Positions 17,012 to 26,286 of a stretch of DNA of 64,000 nt are shown piece by piece. The stretch is from Candidatus Accumulibacter cognatus. Lineage in GTDB: Bacteria; Pseudomonadota; Gammaproteobacteria; Burkholderiales; Rhodocyclaceae. The DNA lies in contig CP058708.1 of the NCBI GenBank assembly GCA_013414765.1, positions 1,297,553 to 1,361,552 of the forward strand. Direction: 5' to 3'. The notes beneath the pieces were generated by a model. It was not told the DNA's origin. It made no database searches and saw only the letters and a program-made list of their open reading frames with translations. How positions within the stretch are numbered: position 1 is the first letter of the stretch; each line of letters starts with the position of its first letter. A program made the translations under genes and the position numbers.

Positions 17012-18805
17012 ATGAGCGTCTTTGGGGAGGCCCGCGAGTCCGCGGCACGATCGACATGGAATACCCTGACCAGGAAGCTGCTGAACTTCCTGTGGCTTTT
17101 CCTCGCGGATCTCGTTCTGGTCGGCATTGTTGTGAAAACCAGGGTTGACGGCGAAGCCTTGCTGCGACAACCCGGCGTTAACGAGGCGACGTTAACACTG
17201 CTGCTGGCGAAACTCGACAGCGGCCTCGCCTACATGCTGGCGGTGACCGTGATTGCGCTGTCCTGGAATCTCTGGCAAATCCTTTACCTGCGGCGCTTGA
17301 TCGTCAAGCCGGTGCAGGCGATCAACCACACCTTCGACGAAATCAGTCGCGGCGATGCCGATTTTTCACGGGATCTCCCCCTGACAGGCGGCAACGAACT
17401 GCGCGAACTCGCGCTCAGCTACAACCGGTTCGCCGAGAAGATGCGCCAAGTCATCGGTGAGGTGCGTACGCGCAGCGTCCGCATTGCACGCGAAGCCACG
17501 GTCATGCGTCTCAATGTCACGGCCACGGCGAGTGAGGCTTCGCAGCAAGGCACGATGACGGAAGCCGTATTCAACGCCAGCAGCGAGGCGACTCGAGCAA
17601 TCGAAGAGGTTTCCAATTCGGCACAGATGATTTCGCGGTCCACCACGCAGAATCTCGACAGCGCCAAGGTGTCTCTCGTCGAGATGATCGACATTGCCTC
17701 GAAGGTTTCGGCGATGAGCGGAAAACTCGGCACCTTCACGGTCACCGTGGACAATCTGAGCACGCGATCGGCAAGCATCAAGACCATCGCCAGCCTGATC
17801 AAGGACATCGCCAACCAGACCAACCTGCTGGCGCTCAACGCGGCGATCGAGGCGGCGCGCGCCGGCGAACAGGGACGCGGCTTTGCCGTGGTGGCCGACG
17901 AAGTGCGCAAGTTGGCGGAAAAGGTCAACGAAGCAACCCAGGAGATCAACCTCAATGTCAACGGAATGCTCGATCTGGTACGCGAAACGCAGGCCGAAAA
18001 CCGGATCATCAATGCCGACATCGCGCAAACTCTTGATGTCGTGCAGAAATCGGCAGAACAGTTCGAGCAGATGGTGAAGAACTTCGAGGCCACCAACGAG
18101 AAACTGTGCAACATCGCCGCCGCAATGGAAGAGCTGACGGCGACCAACAGCCAGGTGCATGAGCACGTCACCGCGATCAGCGAGATTTCGCGCAAGGTGA
18201 CAACGGAAATGCAACACGCTGACAAGTCCTCGCGCGAGTTGTCCGACGCTACCGAAGGCGTCCAGGAACTGGTCTCGCGGTTCAAGATCGGCCGGGGCAA
18301 CTTTGATTACAACGTCGACGTCACACGCCGCTTCCGCGACGAGCTACAGGCGGCGATCGAGCGGATTCATGCGCGCGGCATCAATGTGTTCGACCAGAAT
18401 TACGTTCCTTTCGGCAACCACCGGCCGCAGAAATATCACGTCAGCTACGAAGAGGCCTATGTCGCCGAATGCCAGTCGATTCTCGAAAAGGCCCTGGGGG
18501 AACTCAAGGGCGGCGTCTACGCGGTCGGCGTGGACACCAACGGCTATCTGACTGCGCACAACTTGAAGTTTTCCCAGCCATTGACCGGCGACCCGAAAAA
18601 AGACCTGATCGGCAACAGGACGCACCGCAAGTTCGAGTCTCCCACCGAACTGAGAGCGGCCCGCAACCTGACGCCGCTGCTCCTGCAGACCTACGCTCGC
18701 GACACCGGCGAATTAATGTGCGACCTGGCGATGCCGATCATGATCGGCGGCCGCCATTGGGGCTGTGTGCGCGTGGGCTGCCCCGCCGAGGCCATGCTGG
18801 CCTGA
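17012..18805 (+). CDS. Methyl-accepting chemotaxis protein with C-terminal cytoplasmic sensor-like domain
   Basis: A 597-residue chemoreceptor. Two membrane segments ([19 protein letters not shown] near 23-41 and [19 protein letters not shown] near 73-91) enclose only a small periplasmic loop. A HAMP-like region follows ([20 protein letters not shown]). The signalling hairpin has the conserved tip [20 protein letters not shown] followed by [15 protein letters not shown]. After the coiled coil there is an extra domain of about 150 residues ([30 protein letters not shown], ending [20 protein letters not shown]) that looks like a PAS/Cache-type sensor fold. GGAGGAG lies 7 bases before the ATG. 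Placement among lactate genes suggests taxis to organic acids or to redox state. Confidence 0.92.
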   Translation: MSVFGEARESAARSTWNTLTRKLLNFLWLFLADLVLVGIVVKTRVDGEALLRQPGVNEATLTLLLAKLDSGLAYMLAVTVIALSWNLWQILYLRRLIVKPVQAINHTFDEISRGDADFSRDLPLTGGNELRELALSYNRFAEKMRQVIGEVRTRSVRIAREATVMRLNVTATASEASQQGTMTEAVFNASSEATRAIEEVSNSAQMISRSTTQNLDSAKVSLVEMIDIASKVSAMSGKLGTFTVTVDNLSTRSASIKTIASLIKDIANQTNLLALNAAIEAARAGEQGRGFAVVADEVRKLAEKVNEATQEINLNVNGMLDLVRETQAENRIINADIAQTLDVVQKSAEQFEQMVKNFEATNEKLCNIAAAMEELTATNSQVHEHVTAISEISRKVTTEMQHADKSSRELSDATEGVQELVSRFKIGRGNFDYNVDVTRRFRDELQAAIERIHARGINVFDQNYVPFGNHRPQKYHVSYEEAYVAECQSILEKALGELKGGVYAVGVDTNGYLTAHNLKFSQPLTGDPKKDLIGNRTHRKFESPTELRAARNLTPLLLQTYARDTGELMCDLAMPIMIGGRHWGCVRVGCPAEAMLA

Positions 18806-18956
18806 TGCACCCGCGCGGACATTCCCTGGGCGAGAGATCCCCTCGCCAGCGCTGCCGCACCCTGTCGCCGAACGATCAAGGTACCCGGACGTGCTGCCAC
18901 ATCCCGTTCAAGAGGGTGCCCGAACGCCTGCGCGACCTTCTCAAGGAGAAACAGAA

Positions 18957-21734
18957 ATGAGCCCACTGATCAAAGCCCTGTCCCGCATCCTGCCGGAACG
19001 TCAGGTCATCACCGACCCGTTGCGGCGGCTCGCCTATGGCACCGACGCGAGCTTCTACCGACTGACTCCCGAAGTGGTTGCGGTGGTCGAATCCGAGGAG
19101 GAAGTGCAGGCCGTGCTTCAGGTGGCGCGCGCCGAGGGTCACTCGGTGACCTTCCGCGCCGCCGGCACTAGTCTTTCCGGTCAGGCGATCTCCGACAGCG
19201 TCCTGGTGCTGATCGGTGAAGACCTCGCCAGTTGTGAGATTGGCCCCGACGCCGCCACGGTGCGTGTCGGCCCCGGCATGATCGGTGGCGAAGTCAATTT
19301 CCGCCTGGCGCCGTTCGGGCGCAAGATCGGCCCTGACCCGGCCTCGATCAATGCCTGCAAGATTGGCGGCATCGCCGCCAACAATGCCTCGGGCATGTGC
19401 TGTGGCACGGCTCAGAACAGCTACCGCACGCTGGCCGGCCTGCGCGTGGTGCTGGCCGACGGGGCCGTGCTCGACACTGAGGATGCCTATAGCGTCACCC
19501 GCTTCAGGCAGAGTCACGCCAAACTCGTCGCCGAACTGCAACGCCTCGGAGACGCCACGCGCGCCGACCAGGCGCTGGCGGCGCGCATCCGGCACAAGTT
19601 CCGGATCAAGAACACCACCGGCTACAGCCTCAACGCGCTGGTCGACTATGAAGACCCGATCGATATCCTGGCTCATTTGATGATCGGCTCGGAAGGCACG
19701 CTCGGCTTCATCTCGCGCATCACCTATCGCACGGTCGTCGACGATCCGTTCAAGGCCAGCGCGCTGGTCTTCTTTCCGACCATCGAAGCCGCCTGCCAGG
19801 CGGTCATCCGGCTGAAGCCGCAACCGGTCGCCGCCGTCGAACTGCTCGACCGACCCGCCCTACGCTCGGTGGAAGACAAGGCTGGGCTCCCGCCAGTGAT
19901 ACGAACCCTCGGCAACGACGCCGCCGCCCTGCTGATCGAGGTGCGCGCCGGAGATGCCAGCGTACTGCAACAACACATCGACGCCGCGCTCGCCGCGCTG
20001 CTGGGAATCGACACCGTCGAAACCGTGGTCTTTTCCACTGACGCCGCGACCTGCGAGATGTACTGGAAAGTGCGCAAGGGCACTTTCCCCTCGGTCGGCG
20101 CGATGCGCCGCACCGGCACCACCGTCATCATCGAGGATGTCGCCTTCCCCATCGAGTCACTGGCGGCGGCAACCCTCGATCTGCAAGCCTTGCTGCGGCA
20201 ACACGGCTACCACGAAGCGATCATCTTCGGCCACGCGCTGGAAGGTAATCTGCATTTCGTGTTCACCCAGGATTTCAACGAAGCGTCGGAAGTCGCCCGC
20301 TACTCGCGCTTCATGGATGACATCTGCAAGCTGGTGATCGAGAAGTACGATGGTTCACTGAAAGCGGAGCACGGTACCGGCCGCAACATGGCGCCCTTTG
20401 TCGAGCTTGAATGGGGCGCCCAGGCCGCCGGCTTGATGCGCCAGATCAAGGATTTGTTCGACCCCGACCGCCTGCTCAATCCTGGCGTCATCATCAACGA
20501 CGACCCGCAGGCTCATCTCGAGCATCTGAAGCCGATGCCGGCTGCCGAGGACATTGTCGACCGCTGCATCGAATGTGGTTTCTGCGAGCCGCTTTGCCCC
20601 TCGCACCGGCTGACGCTCTCGCCGCGCCAGCGCATTGTCAGTTGGCGCGAACTGTCGCGCCGTAGCGCTGCCGACGAGGATGCCGCCGACGTCGAGGCCG
20701 CGTTTGCTTACTACGGCCTCGATACCTGCGCGGGCTGCGGTCTTTGTTCCACCGCCTGCCCGGTTGGAATCGATACCGGCGAACTGACGCGCCGCCTACG
20801 TGGCCGGGGGCTGGGCAGCGCCTCGCGCCAGGTCGGACAATGGACCGTCGGCCATTTCGACAAGATGGCCACGGCCTCGCGGATCGGCCTGAAGCTCGGC
20901 CATGCCGTCTCCGGAGTGGTCGGCGAGGGCCTGATCTCCCGCCTCTCGGGCGGCACCTGGAAGCGCGGCATGCCGCAAGCCGGCAAACGGCCCGCACCGC
21001 GCAGCGGCCACGGCGACCCCGTGGTGTACTTCCCGGCTTGTGGCGGCCGCATTTTCGGCGCCAATAGCCCAGACGAGGCGACTCTGCCGGAAGTGGTGAT
21101 GGACCTGCTGGTGCGCGCCGGCTATGCCCCAATCTTGCCGGAAGGCTTCGACAAACTCTGCTGCGGCCAGATGCTCGCCAGCAAAGGCATGGCCGAAGAA
21201 GCTGAGGAGATGGCCAACGCAGTCGCCGAGGCTTTGCTCAAGGCGGCGGACGATGGACATGGCGGCGCCTATCCGGTGATCATGGACGCCAGTACCTGTT
21301 CGGTGCGCATGCAGAAACACCTCGCCGGACGAATCCCGCTCTACGACTTTCATGAGTTCGCCCACGACGCGCTGTTGCCACGCCTGACGATCATCCGCAA
21401 GCCTGGACCGATTGCCTTGCACATCAATTGCAGCGTGCGCCGCGTCGCCACGGACGCCAAGCTGCGCCGGCTGCTCGAAGCCTGTGTGACCGAGATCGTC
21501 GAACCCGCCGGAGTCACCTGCTGCGGATTTGGTGGCGACCGCGGCTTCGTCGTCCCCGAACTCAATGCCCACGCCCTGCGCAAGGTGCACGACGCACTGC
21601 CAGCGAACTGCTGCGAGGGCGTATCCAGCAACCGCACCTGCGAAATCGGGCTGACCGCCGAAACTGGCCGCCCTTACCGCTCAATCGCTTATCTGCTTGA
21701 GGAATGCAGTCGTTGCGAGGCGATGGCTTACTAA
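18957..21734 (+). CDS. dld: FAD- and Fe-S-containing D-lactate dehydrogenase (Dld-II / GlcD-GlcF fusion type)
   Basis: A 925-residue membrane-associated dehydrogenase that should oxidise D-lactate to pyruvate and pass electrons to the respiratory chain. The N-terminal FAD-binding_4 domain has FRAAGTSLSGQAISD and ANNASGMCCGT; the FAD-oxidase C-domain follows, with EHGTGRNMAPFVELEWG. Two ferredoxin-type clusters sit at about 537-549 (CIECGFCEPLCPS) and 591-603 (CAGCGLCSTACPVGI), then two CCG domains (CCGQM about 734; CCGFGGDRGF about 854). This architecture is that of Dld-II, which in Shewanella is adjacent to lactate permease. AAGGAG lies 8 bases before the ATG at 18957; the frame is open upstream but overlaps the chemoreceptor gene. 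Confidence 0.93.
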   Translation: MSPLIKALSRILPERQVITDPLRRLAYGTDASFYRLTPEVVAVVESEEEVQAVLQVARAEGHSVTFRAAGTSLSGQAISDSVLVLIGEDLASCEIGPDAATVRVGPGMIGGEVNFRLAPFGRKIGPDPASINACKIGGIAANNASGMCCGTAQNSYRTLAGLRVVLADGAVLDTEDAYSVTRFRQSHAKLVAELQRLGDATRADQALAARIRHKFRIKNTTGYSLNALVDYEDPIDILAHLMIGSEGTLGFISRITYRTVVDDPFKASALVFFPTIEAACQAVIRLKPQPVAAVELLDRPALRSVEDKAGLPPVIRTLGNDAAALLIEVRAGDASVLQQHIDAALAALLGIDTVETVVFSTDAATCEMYWKVRKGTFPSVGAMRRTGTTVIIEDVAFPIESLAAATLDLQALLRQHGYHEAIIFGHALEGNLHFVFTQDFNEASEVARYSRFMDDICKLVIEKYDGSLKAEHGTGRNMAPFVELEWGAQAAGLMRQIKDLFDPDRLLNPGVIINDDPQAHLEHLKPMPAAEDIVDRCIECGFCEPLCPSHRLTLSPRQRIVSWRELSRRSAADEDAADVEAAFAYYGLDTCAGCGLCSTACPVGIDTGELTRRLRGRGLGSASRQVGQWTVGHFDKMATASRIGLKLGHAVSGVVGEGLISRLSGGTWKRGMPQAGKRPAPRSGHGDPVVYFPACGGRIFGANSPDEATLPEVVMDLLVRAGYAPILPEGFDKLCCGQMLASKGMAEEAEEMANAVAEALLKAADDGHGGAYPVIMDASTCSVRMQKHLAGRIPLYDFHEFAHDALLPRLTIIRKPGPIALHINCSVRRVATDAKLRRLLEACVTEIVEPAGVTCCGFGGDRGFVVPELNAHALRKVHDALPANCCEGVSSNRTCEIGLTAETGRPYRSIAYLLEECSRCEAMAY

Positions 21735-21766
21735 AGTTTCTTCAGAGAGTGTAGTGGTCGCTTCGG

Positions 21767-22084
21767 TCAGAGGATCTTGCCGAGGTTCATCAAGCCCTGC
21801 GGGTCGAGAACCTGCTTGATGGCGCGCATCATTCAGAGTTCGAGCGGGCGCTTGTAACGTCGCCACTCGTCTCGCATCCACTGTCCGATACCATGCTCGG
21901 CGCTGATGCTGCCGCCCAGCTCGTCGACAAGATCATGGACAATGCGGTTGATGGCGACAGTGTGCTCAATGACAAAATCGCAGGTCCTGGCGTTTGCCGA
22001 CGGCGCGGCGTCGTAATGCAGATGGCCATCGCCAACACCAGTTACGGGGTCAAACACCTCACCACCCATCACTTTTAAGGTCAT
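21767..22084 (-). pseudogene. C-terminal fragment of a GlcD-like FAD-linked oxidase
   Basis: The minus-strand translation reads VGDGHLHYD, then NRIVHDLVDELGGSISAEHG, WMRDEWRRYKRPLEL, a TGA, then MMRAIKQVLDPQGLMN and LGKIL. This is the C-terminus of the FAD-linked oxidase family (GlcD, D-2-hydroxyglutarate dehydrogenase type). Only about 105 residues remain, the N-terminal three quarters are absent, and one in-frame stop interrupts it. It sits tail-to-tail with the intact dehydrogenase gene. Confidence 0.8.
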
Positions 22085-22118
22085 CTCTGATGACGATCAT
22101 TCAGCGGATCGAGAAGGT

Positions 22119-23240
22119 ATGGGGACGATAGAAATATTGGCGGAGCAGATATGCTGTGGTCTGAGGGAAGCCATCCCGAGAATGCGCAAGACCATTCTGA
22201 AGAAGCTACCGCTGGCGGTGGCGGCGATGATCGAGGCGCGCACGGCCAACACGATGGAGTGGCCGACTGTGCTGCCACTCGGCAGGAACGTGCGGACAGG
22301 CGCGAACAGTGACTGCGGCGCCTGCGGACCAACCCGCTGATCGACAGCGTGGCGTGCTGGAGCCCTTCCCGCGTGGGGCGCTTGGGCCAGCGGCAGTGGG
22401 CGGGCAGACGATTTTGCGATCGATGGATCAGACTGACTGGGGCGATCGCTTCGCGGTGCTGATGATCAGCGTGCGCTGCGGCGACCGATCGCTGCCGATG
22501 CTGTGGCAGATCGAAACGGGTGAAGCCAATAATTGGCTTTGCCGGGCAACAGGCGCTGCTGGAGCGAGTGCGGGCTGGGTGGCCTGAAGGCGTGGCGGGG
22601 AGGATTCGGGCGGATCGGTTCTCCCCCTCGGCAGCCTTGTTCGAGTGGCTGATTGTAGCGGGCTGGCCGTATCGGCTGCGCCTGACAGGGAACCCGGGGG
22701 TCGATATCGGTTGCCCCGGCATCAGCACTCCTGGCGAGTGAACCACCGGCGTGCGGGAACGCTACGAGGCGAAGGCGCATCTCTGCGGTGTGAGCATTCC
22801 GAACGCGATTGGGGCGCTGCATGAGTCCATGAGTCCGGCCACCCCGCGCCCTGGATCCTCGCGGGGGACGGTCCGCCCCACCGAGCCGCGGTCCTGAACG
22901 ATGGCACGCGCTGGGCTATCGAACCGATGTTCTCAGACTTCAAGCGCCGCGGCTTTCGTTGGAAAGATACGAAGATTGAGGCATCCAAGCGCCTCGATGG
23001 CATGATCCTGATCATGGCGCTAGCCATGGACTGGTGTGTTCAGGCCGGGCAGTACGATGCCCGGTGCAATCCCCCCGCCGCTGAAAAGAAAGCGCGTGCT
23101 CAGGCCGATCCCAACCCTTAGAGCATCCGCAAAGCCTATCGCAGCGCCATGTCCGGGTTCAAGCGCGGCCTGCGCCTTCTCCTCCGGCGCGCTGCCAGCG
23201 CACTGCCTCTGCCTAAGTTTTTTCTTGGGATGAAAACATG
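22119..23240 (+). pseudogene. Degenerate IS4-family transposase
   Basis: Fragments in several frames line up in order as an IS4-type DDE transposase: RKTILKKLPLAVAAMIEART, SMDQTDWGDRFAVLMISV (first Asp), SPSAALFEWLIVAGWPYRLR, and WAIEPMFSDFKRRGFRW with the catalytic Glu, then DGMILIMALAMDWCVQAGQY. At least four frameshifts or stops separate them, including the TAG at 23119-23121. Terminal repeats were not identified. Confidence 0.75.
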
Positions 23241-23305
23241 ATAGGTGGTGAGTTTGTGGACAGATCTTCTTGACGATGGGTTGCAGGTGCGGAGATACTT
23301 CCCGA

Positions 23306-24432
23306 ATGGCGACTGAATTTCCTATCCTTCAAATTGTCGAGCACGGCCGCGACGGCCAGGTGATCTACCGCGACAGCGCCGGCGAGCTCTCCTTCTACTG
23401 GGAGTTCGGCGGCAACAACGTGCTTGCCCTCATCAACGTCGGCACCGCCGCCGAGTGGAGTCGGCGCTCGCCCTGGGCCGTGGCGCGTCGTGGCGAGATC
23501 CTGCGATTCGTGGCCGACGAAGTGGCGCGGCAGAAGGCGCCGAATGCGCCGGTGAAGGTCGACGACGCGGCCGGCGTCATCTATCTGTTCGAGAGGGGCG
23601 TGCCCGCCGCGCCGGTAGCGAGCGCAGCCGCACCCCCGAAGAACTACCTGTGGCATATCCTGATCGGGATGGCGGTCGTGGTGGGGCTGTTCATTGCGGC
23701 CATCCTCATCAGCCAGCGCGCGCATGCGTTCATCGCGACGCAGGATGCTCCGGTCGCGCCAAGCCTGCGCACCGGGCAGCAGGTGGCCACGCTCCTCGCA
23801 CGCTCGAACCCTATCTGCCTTCGCTGCACCGCGACCCGGCCAAGGACCGCCACCGCCTGAGCGTCGTCATCGTGCCACTGGACGGCTCGGTGTCGCGCGA
23901 CGTGTCCCTGACCGGCAAGCTCACCCCCCAATGCTTACAGTTTGGCCAAGGTGCTGGGCAGCGACAGCCAGACGCTGTGGTCGGTGCGGCCGGGCTGTGG
24001 GGGGGGGACCTGCGCCGTTTCACACCGGTGTCGGTGGCGCGATTGCGCGCGGTCAATCCCGCAGTGTAGCCGCTTGGTGGGACGGCACACGTGGCGCCGC
24101 GGTGCACCAAGGCCGCTTGCGGCTGAGCCCATCGGCTCGCCGCGAATGATCGAGGTCGATCCACTCGCGTTGAGGGCCAGCCCGAAAGCGCCGGTGGGGC
24201 AATCCCGGTGACCGATCCAGCCCACTCCGGCCGAACTCCTCGCCGCCAGCGCCATCGTCGCGCCCGATACCTGGCTCGGACTGCACTCACCCCCGCCGAG
24301 GGGGACGCGGCGCTGGCGACACGCAGCACCCTGAAGCCGGTGGTGGTACAGGCGGACGGACGACGGTTCGAGCGTCGCTTGCACCGCTCGACGCTGGTAG
24401 CCGGCCTGGGGCGGCTGGCGACAGCCTGCTGA
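23306..24432 (+). pseudogene. Frameshifted membrane protein resembling the PA2928 family
   Basis: The first frame (23306 to about 23800) gives MATEFPILQIVEHGRDGQVI, a soluble part with GGNNVLALINVGTAAEWS, and one membrane helix (LWHILIGMAVVVGLFIAAIL). It then shifts to a frame with PYLPSLHRDPAKDRHRLSVV, again to SLAKVLGSDSQTLW, and later to ELLAASAIVAPDTWLGLHSP and STLKPVVVQADGRRFERRLH. The order fits a single ancestral gene of roughly 370 codons. The PA2928 assignment is from memory of family patterns and is tentative. It appears inactivated by several frameshifts. Confidence 0.55.
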
Positions 24433-24475
24433 TGGTCTGCACCGCGCCCACGCCAGCGCGCACGTCGGGCGGGAA

Positions 24476-24886
24476 TCACTCCCTTTCGCCAAGCATGGTA
24501 CAGACGACACGACGGCTGGACCTCGGGCCGTCGAACTCGCAGAGGAATATGCCTTGCCAGGTTGACAGACCGAGCCTGCCCCCGATGATGGGGATTGATT
24601 CGGAGGGGCCGACCAGGCCCGCCTTGATGTGAGCATCGCCGTTGTTGTCCTGCTGATCGTGCAGCCACACCCCGGGCGGGATGATCTTGGCGAGAAAGTT
24701 CACGACATCCGTCGGCACGCTCGCATCCCAGTTCTCCTGGATCATGATCGCGGCTGTTGCGCCCTGGGCATACACGCTGACCAGCCCGTCGCGCACCCCG
24801 CTCTCCAGCACCGCCTGCTCGACGCGCGCCGTGATATCCACCAGTTCTTCCTTGCGGTTCGTCCGCAGATCGATGATCGCACGCAT
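24476..24886 (-). CDS. yjbQ: YjbQ family protein (UPF0047)
   Basis: A 136-residue protein of the YjbQ/UPF0047 family, whose members have weak thiamine-phosphate synthase activity; the physiological role is unsettled. Motifs: NRKEELVDITARVEQAVLES at the N-terminus, GLVSVYAQGATAAIMIQENW, HDQQDNNGDAHIKAGLVGPS and STWQGIFLCEFDGPRSSR at the C-terminus. Typical family length is about 138. I start it at the ATG at 24886; the upstream extension in frame has no family similarity. In the YjbQ family the middle motif usually has a His (for example PHTTAA) where this protein has AQGATAA. It is the only clearly intact gene in a run of broken ones. Confidence 0.9.
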   Translation of the reverse strand: MRAIIDLRTNRKEELVDITARVEQAVLESGVRDGLVSVYAQGATAAIMIQENWDASVPTDVVNFLAKIIPPGVWLHDQQDNNGDAHIKAGLVGPSESIPIIGGRLGLSTWQGIFLCEFDGPRSSRRVVCTMLGERE

Positions 24887-24900
24887 GTTGCTGCCTGGCG

Positions 24901-25014
24901 TTATGCTTCGAGATGGCTGTACTTCAGCAACAGAATCGGCCGGCACGCAGGCGAGATGCGTCGGCGGGCGGCCTGGTCCTGCAGCGCGTGCAGCAGGTAT
25001 TCGACGAGTTTCAT
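24901..25014 (-). pseudogene. Possible N-terminal remnant of a TPP-dependent decarboxylase
   Basis: The 37-residue frame starts MKLVEYLLHALQDQAAR, which resembles the beginning of indolepyruvate/pyruvate decarboxylase-type TPP enzymes; the rest diverges and ends after KYSHLEA. Only this short stretch supports the call, so it may be coincidence. It directly precedes yjbQ on the same strand. Confidence 0.3.
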
Positions 25015-25393
25015 CAGCGCTTCCGCTGTCGATGGGAACGGCACGATTCTCCTCCTTTTCCGCGCCGTCTGGCGCGACGCCTGCGACCGCCGATCACCTG
25101 TAGTCATTTCATTGAGACTCTCTCGATTGAACAGTTCGAGTGTACGCTGCAGGATTGAAGGCCGTGTCGTCGAGATCGATGCCGAGTAAATGGCTTTTCG
25201 GCATCATGAAGCCGAAGAGGCGGAATTGCAGTCCGCAGATGCTCAGCCGCGCACCCAGCGCTTTCTCGGCGCCAAACAATTCATTTTTCAGCTTCAGCCC
25301 CAACGCCACTACGGTCTTCTTTCGCCAAACGAACGGTCACATCGCCTGGCGCGTCTGTGCCGCTGGCGATGTTGCCTCTTCGCCAAGGTGCAG

Positions 25394-25582
25394 CACCCGC
25401 AGGCCGTCGCCGAAATCGAGAAGCAGGTCGGCCGCCTGGTGCACAAGCGCTTTCTCGCCGATCTGCCCTGCGAGCGCCTGAACCATCTGCCGCGCTATCT
25501 GAAGACTGCGCAGGAACTGCGCATCCCGATGCCGGTCTCGGTGAAGCGGCTGCAAAAGAGGTGGGAGGGAATGGGGCGATAG
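25394..25582 (+). pseudogene. C-terminal fragment of ATP-dependent helicase HrpA
   Basis: The frame gives VAEIEKQVGRLVHKRFLADL, then ERLNHLPRYLKTAQELRIPM and PVSVKRLQKRWEGMGR-stop, matching the end of the DUF3418 domain at the C-terminus of HrpA. A segment between LPRYLK and the end appears deleted compared with HrpA proteins. No helicase core is present. Confidence 0.65.
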
Positions 25583-26286
25583 GGTACGCCGCACCGTGGC
25601 GCGGCGAGGGTTAATCTCGAACGCCGGGCCGGCTTGGGCCGCACCGGCGACACATGATGCATCCTGTTGTCCCAGATTCCGGGCCCGCTCTGAAGCGGAG
25701 TTTCGCCGCAGACACGTGTCGAAAAATCTTACACAGGATTCCCAGAGGGCCCGAGATGGGAGCCAGTCGAACGCAAAAAAGCAAGTAATATCAAAGTCAA
25801 GTTCGGTCATCTGCAAAATTTGGCACATATCGTGCTTTGTGAGAATGATACGCAATACTTACACCCAATCGTACCGCCTCTCCATTGCCAAGGTCGCTTG
25901 ACCGGCAAACCGTTTCGAGGACAGCAACGATGATTGGATCGCTGCCGGCAAACCGCAAGAGATGCATGGGCGTCACCGCCGCACTGCACAACATCAGCCG
26001 TGGTGCCCGTGCATCGACTCCAGGCTTGAATTCTGCGGGAAGGTGCGCCGTGACACGCCATGGCTCGCTTGGCCCCGTGCGATGGACGATTCCCCCACCC
26101 GCAGGAAAGGGCTAGTTCGTCATATGTCTGTCACGAACCAGCCCCAAGACCGGCCATGCGGCCGTACCAGAGACCGTCACGCAGGAAGCGCACGTCTGCC
26201 TGGCCTCACTCGTCCACCCGTGCCAGTCGTCCTGTCGCGTCACGCAAGGCGTACGGCACCGCTGCAACCACTACAGGAGTCCCGAC
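25583..26286. other. Intergenic stretch, no gene recognised
   Basis: About 700 bases between the HrpA fragment and the choice-of-anchor protein. Base composition dips around 25730-25870. No open frame has a recognisable product. The end must hold the promoter and ribosome site of the next gene (CAGGAG lies about 10 bases before its ATG). Confidence 0.4.

Noticed and set aside
25109-25309. A 66-codon minus-strand frame containing LLGIDLDDTAFNPAAY
   Set aside because: It faintly resembles the first motif of a HAD phosphatase, but the rest of such a protein is missing and the match is too short.
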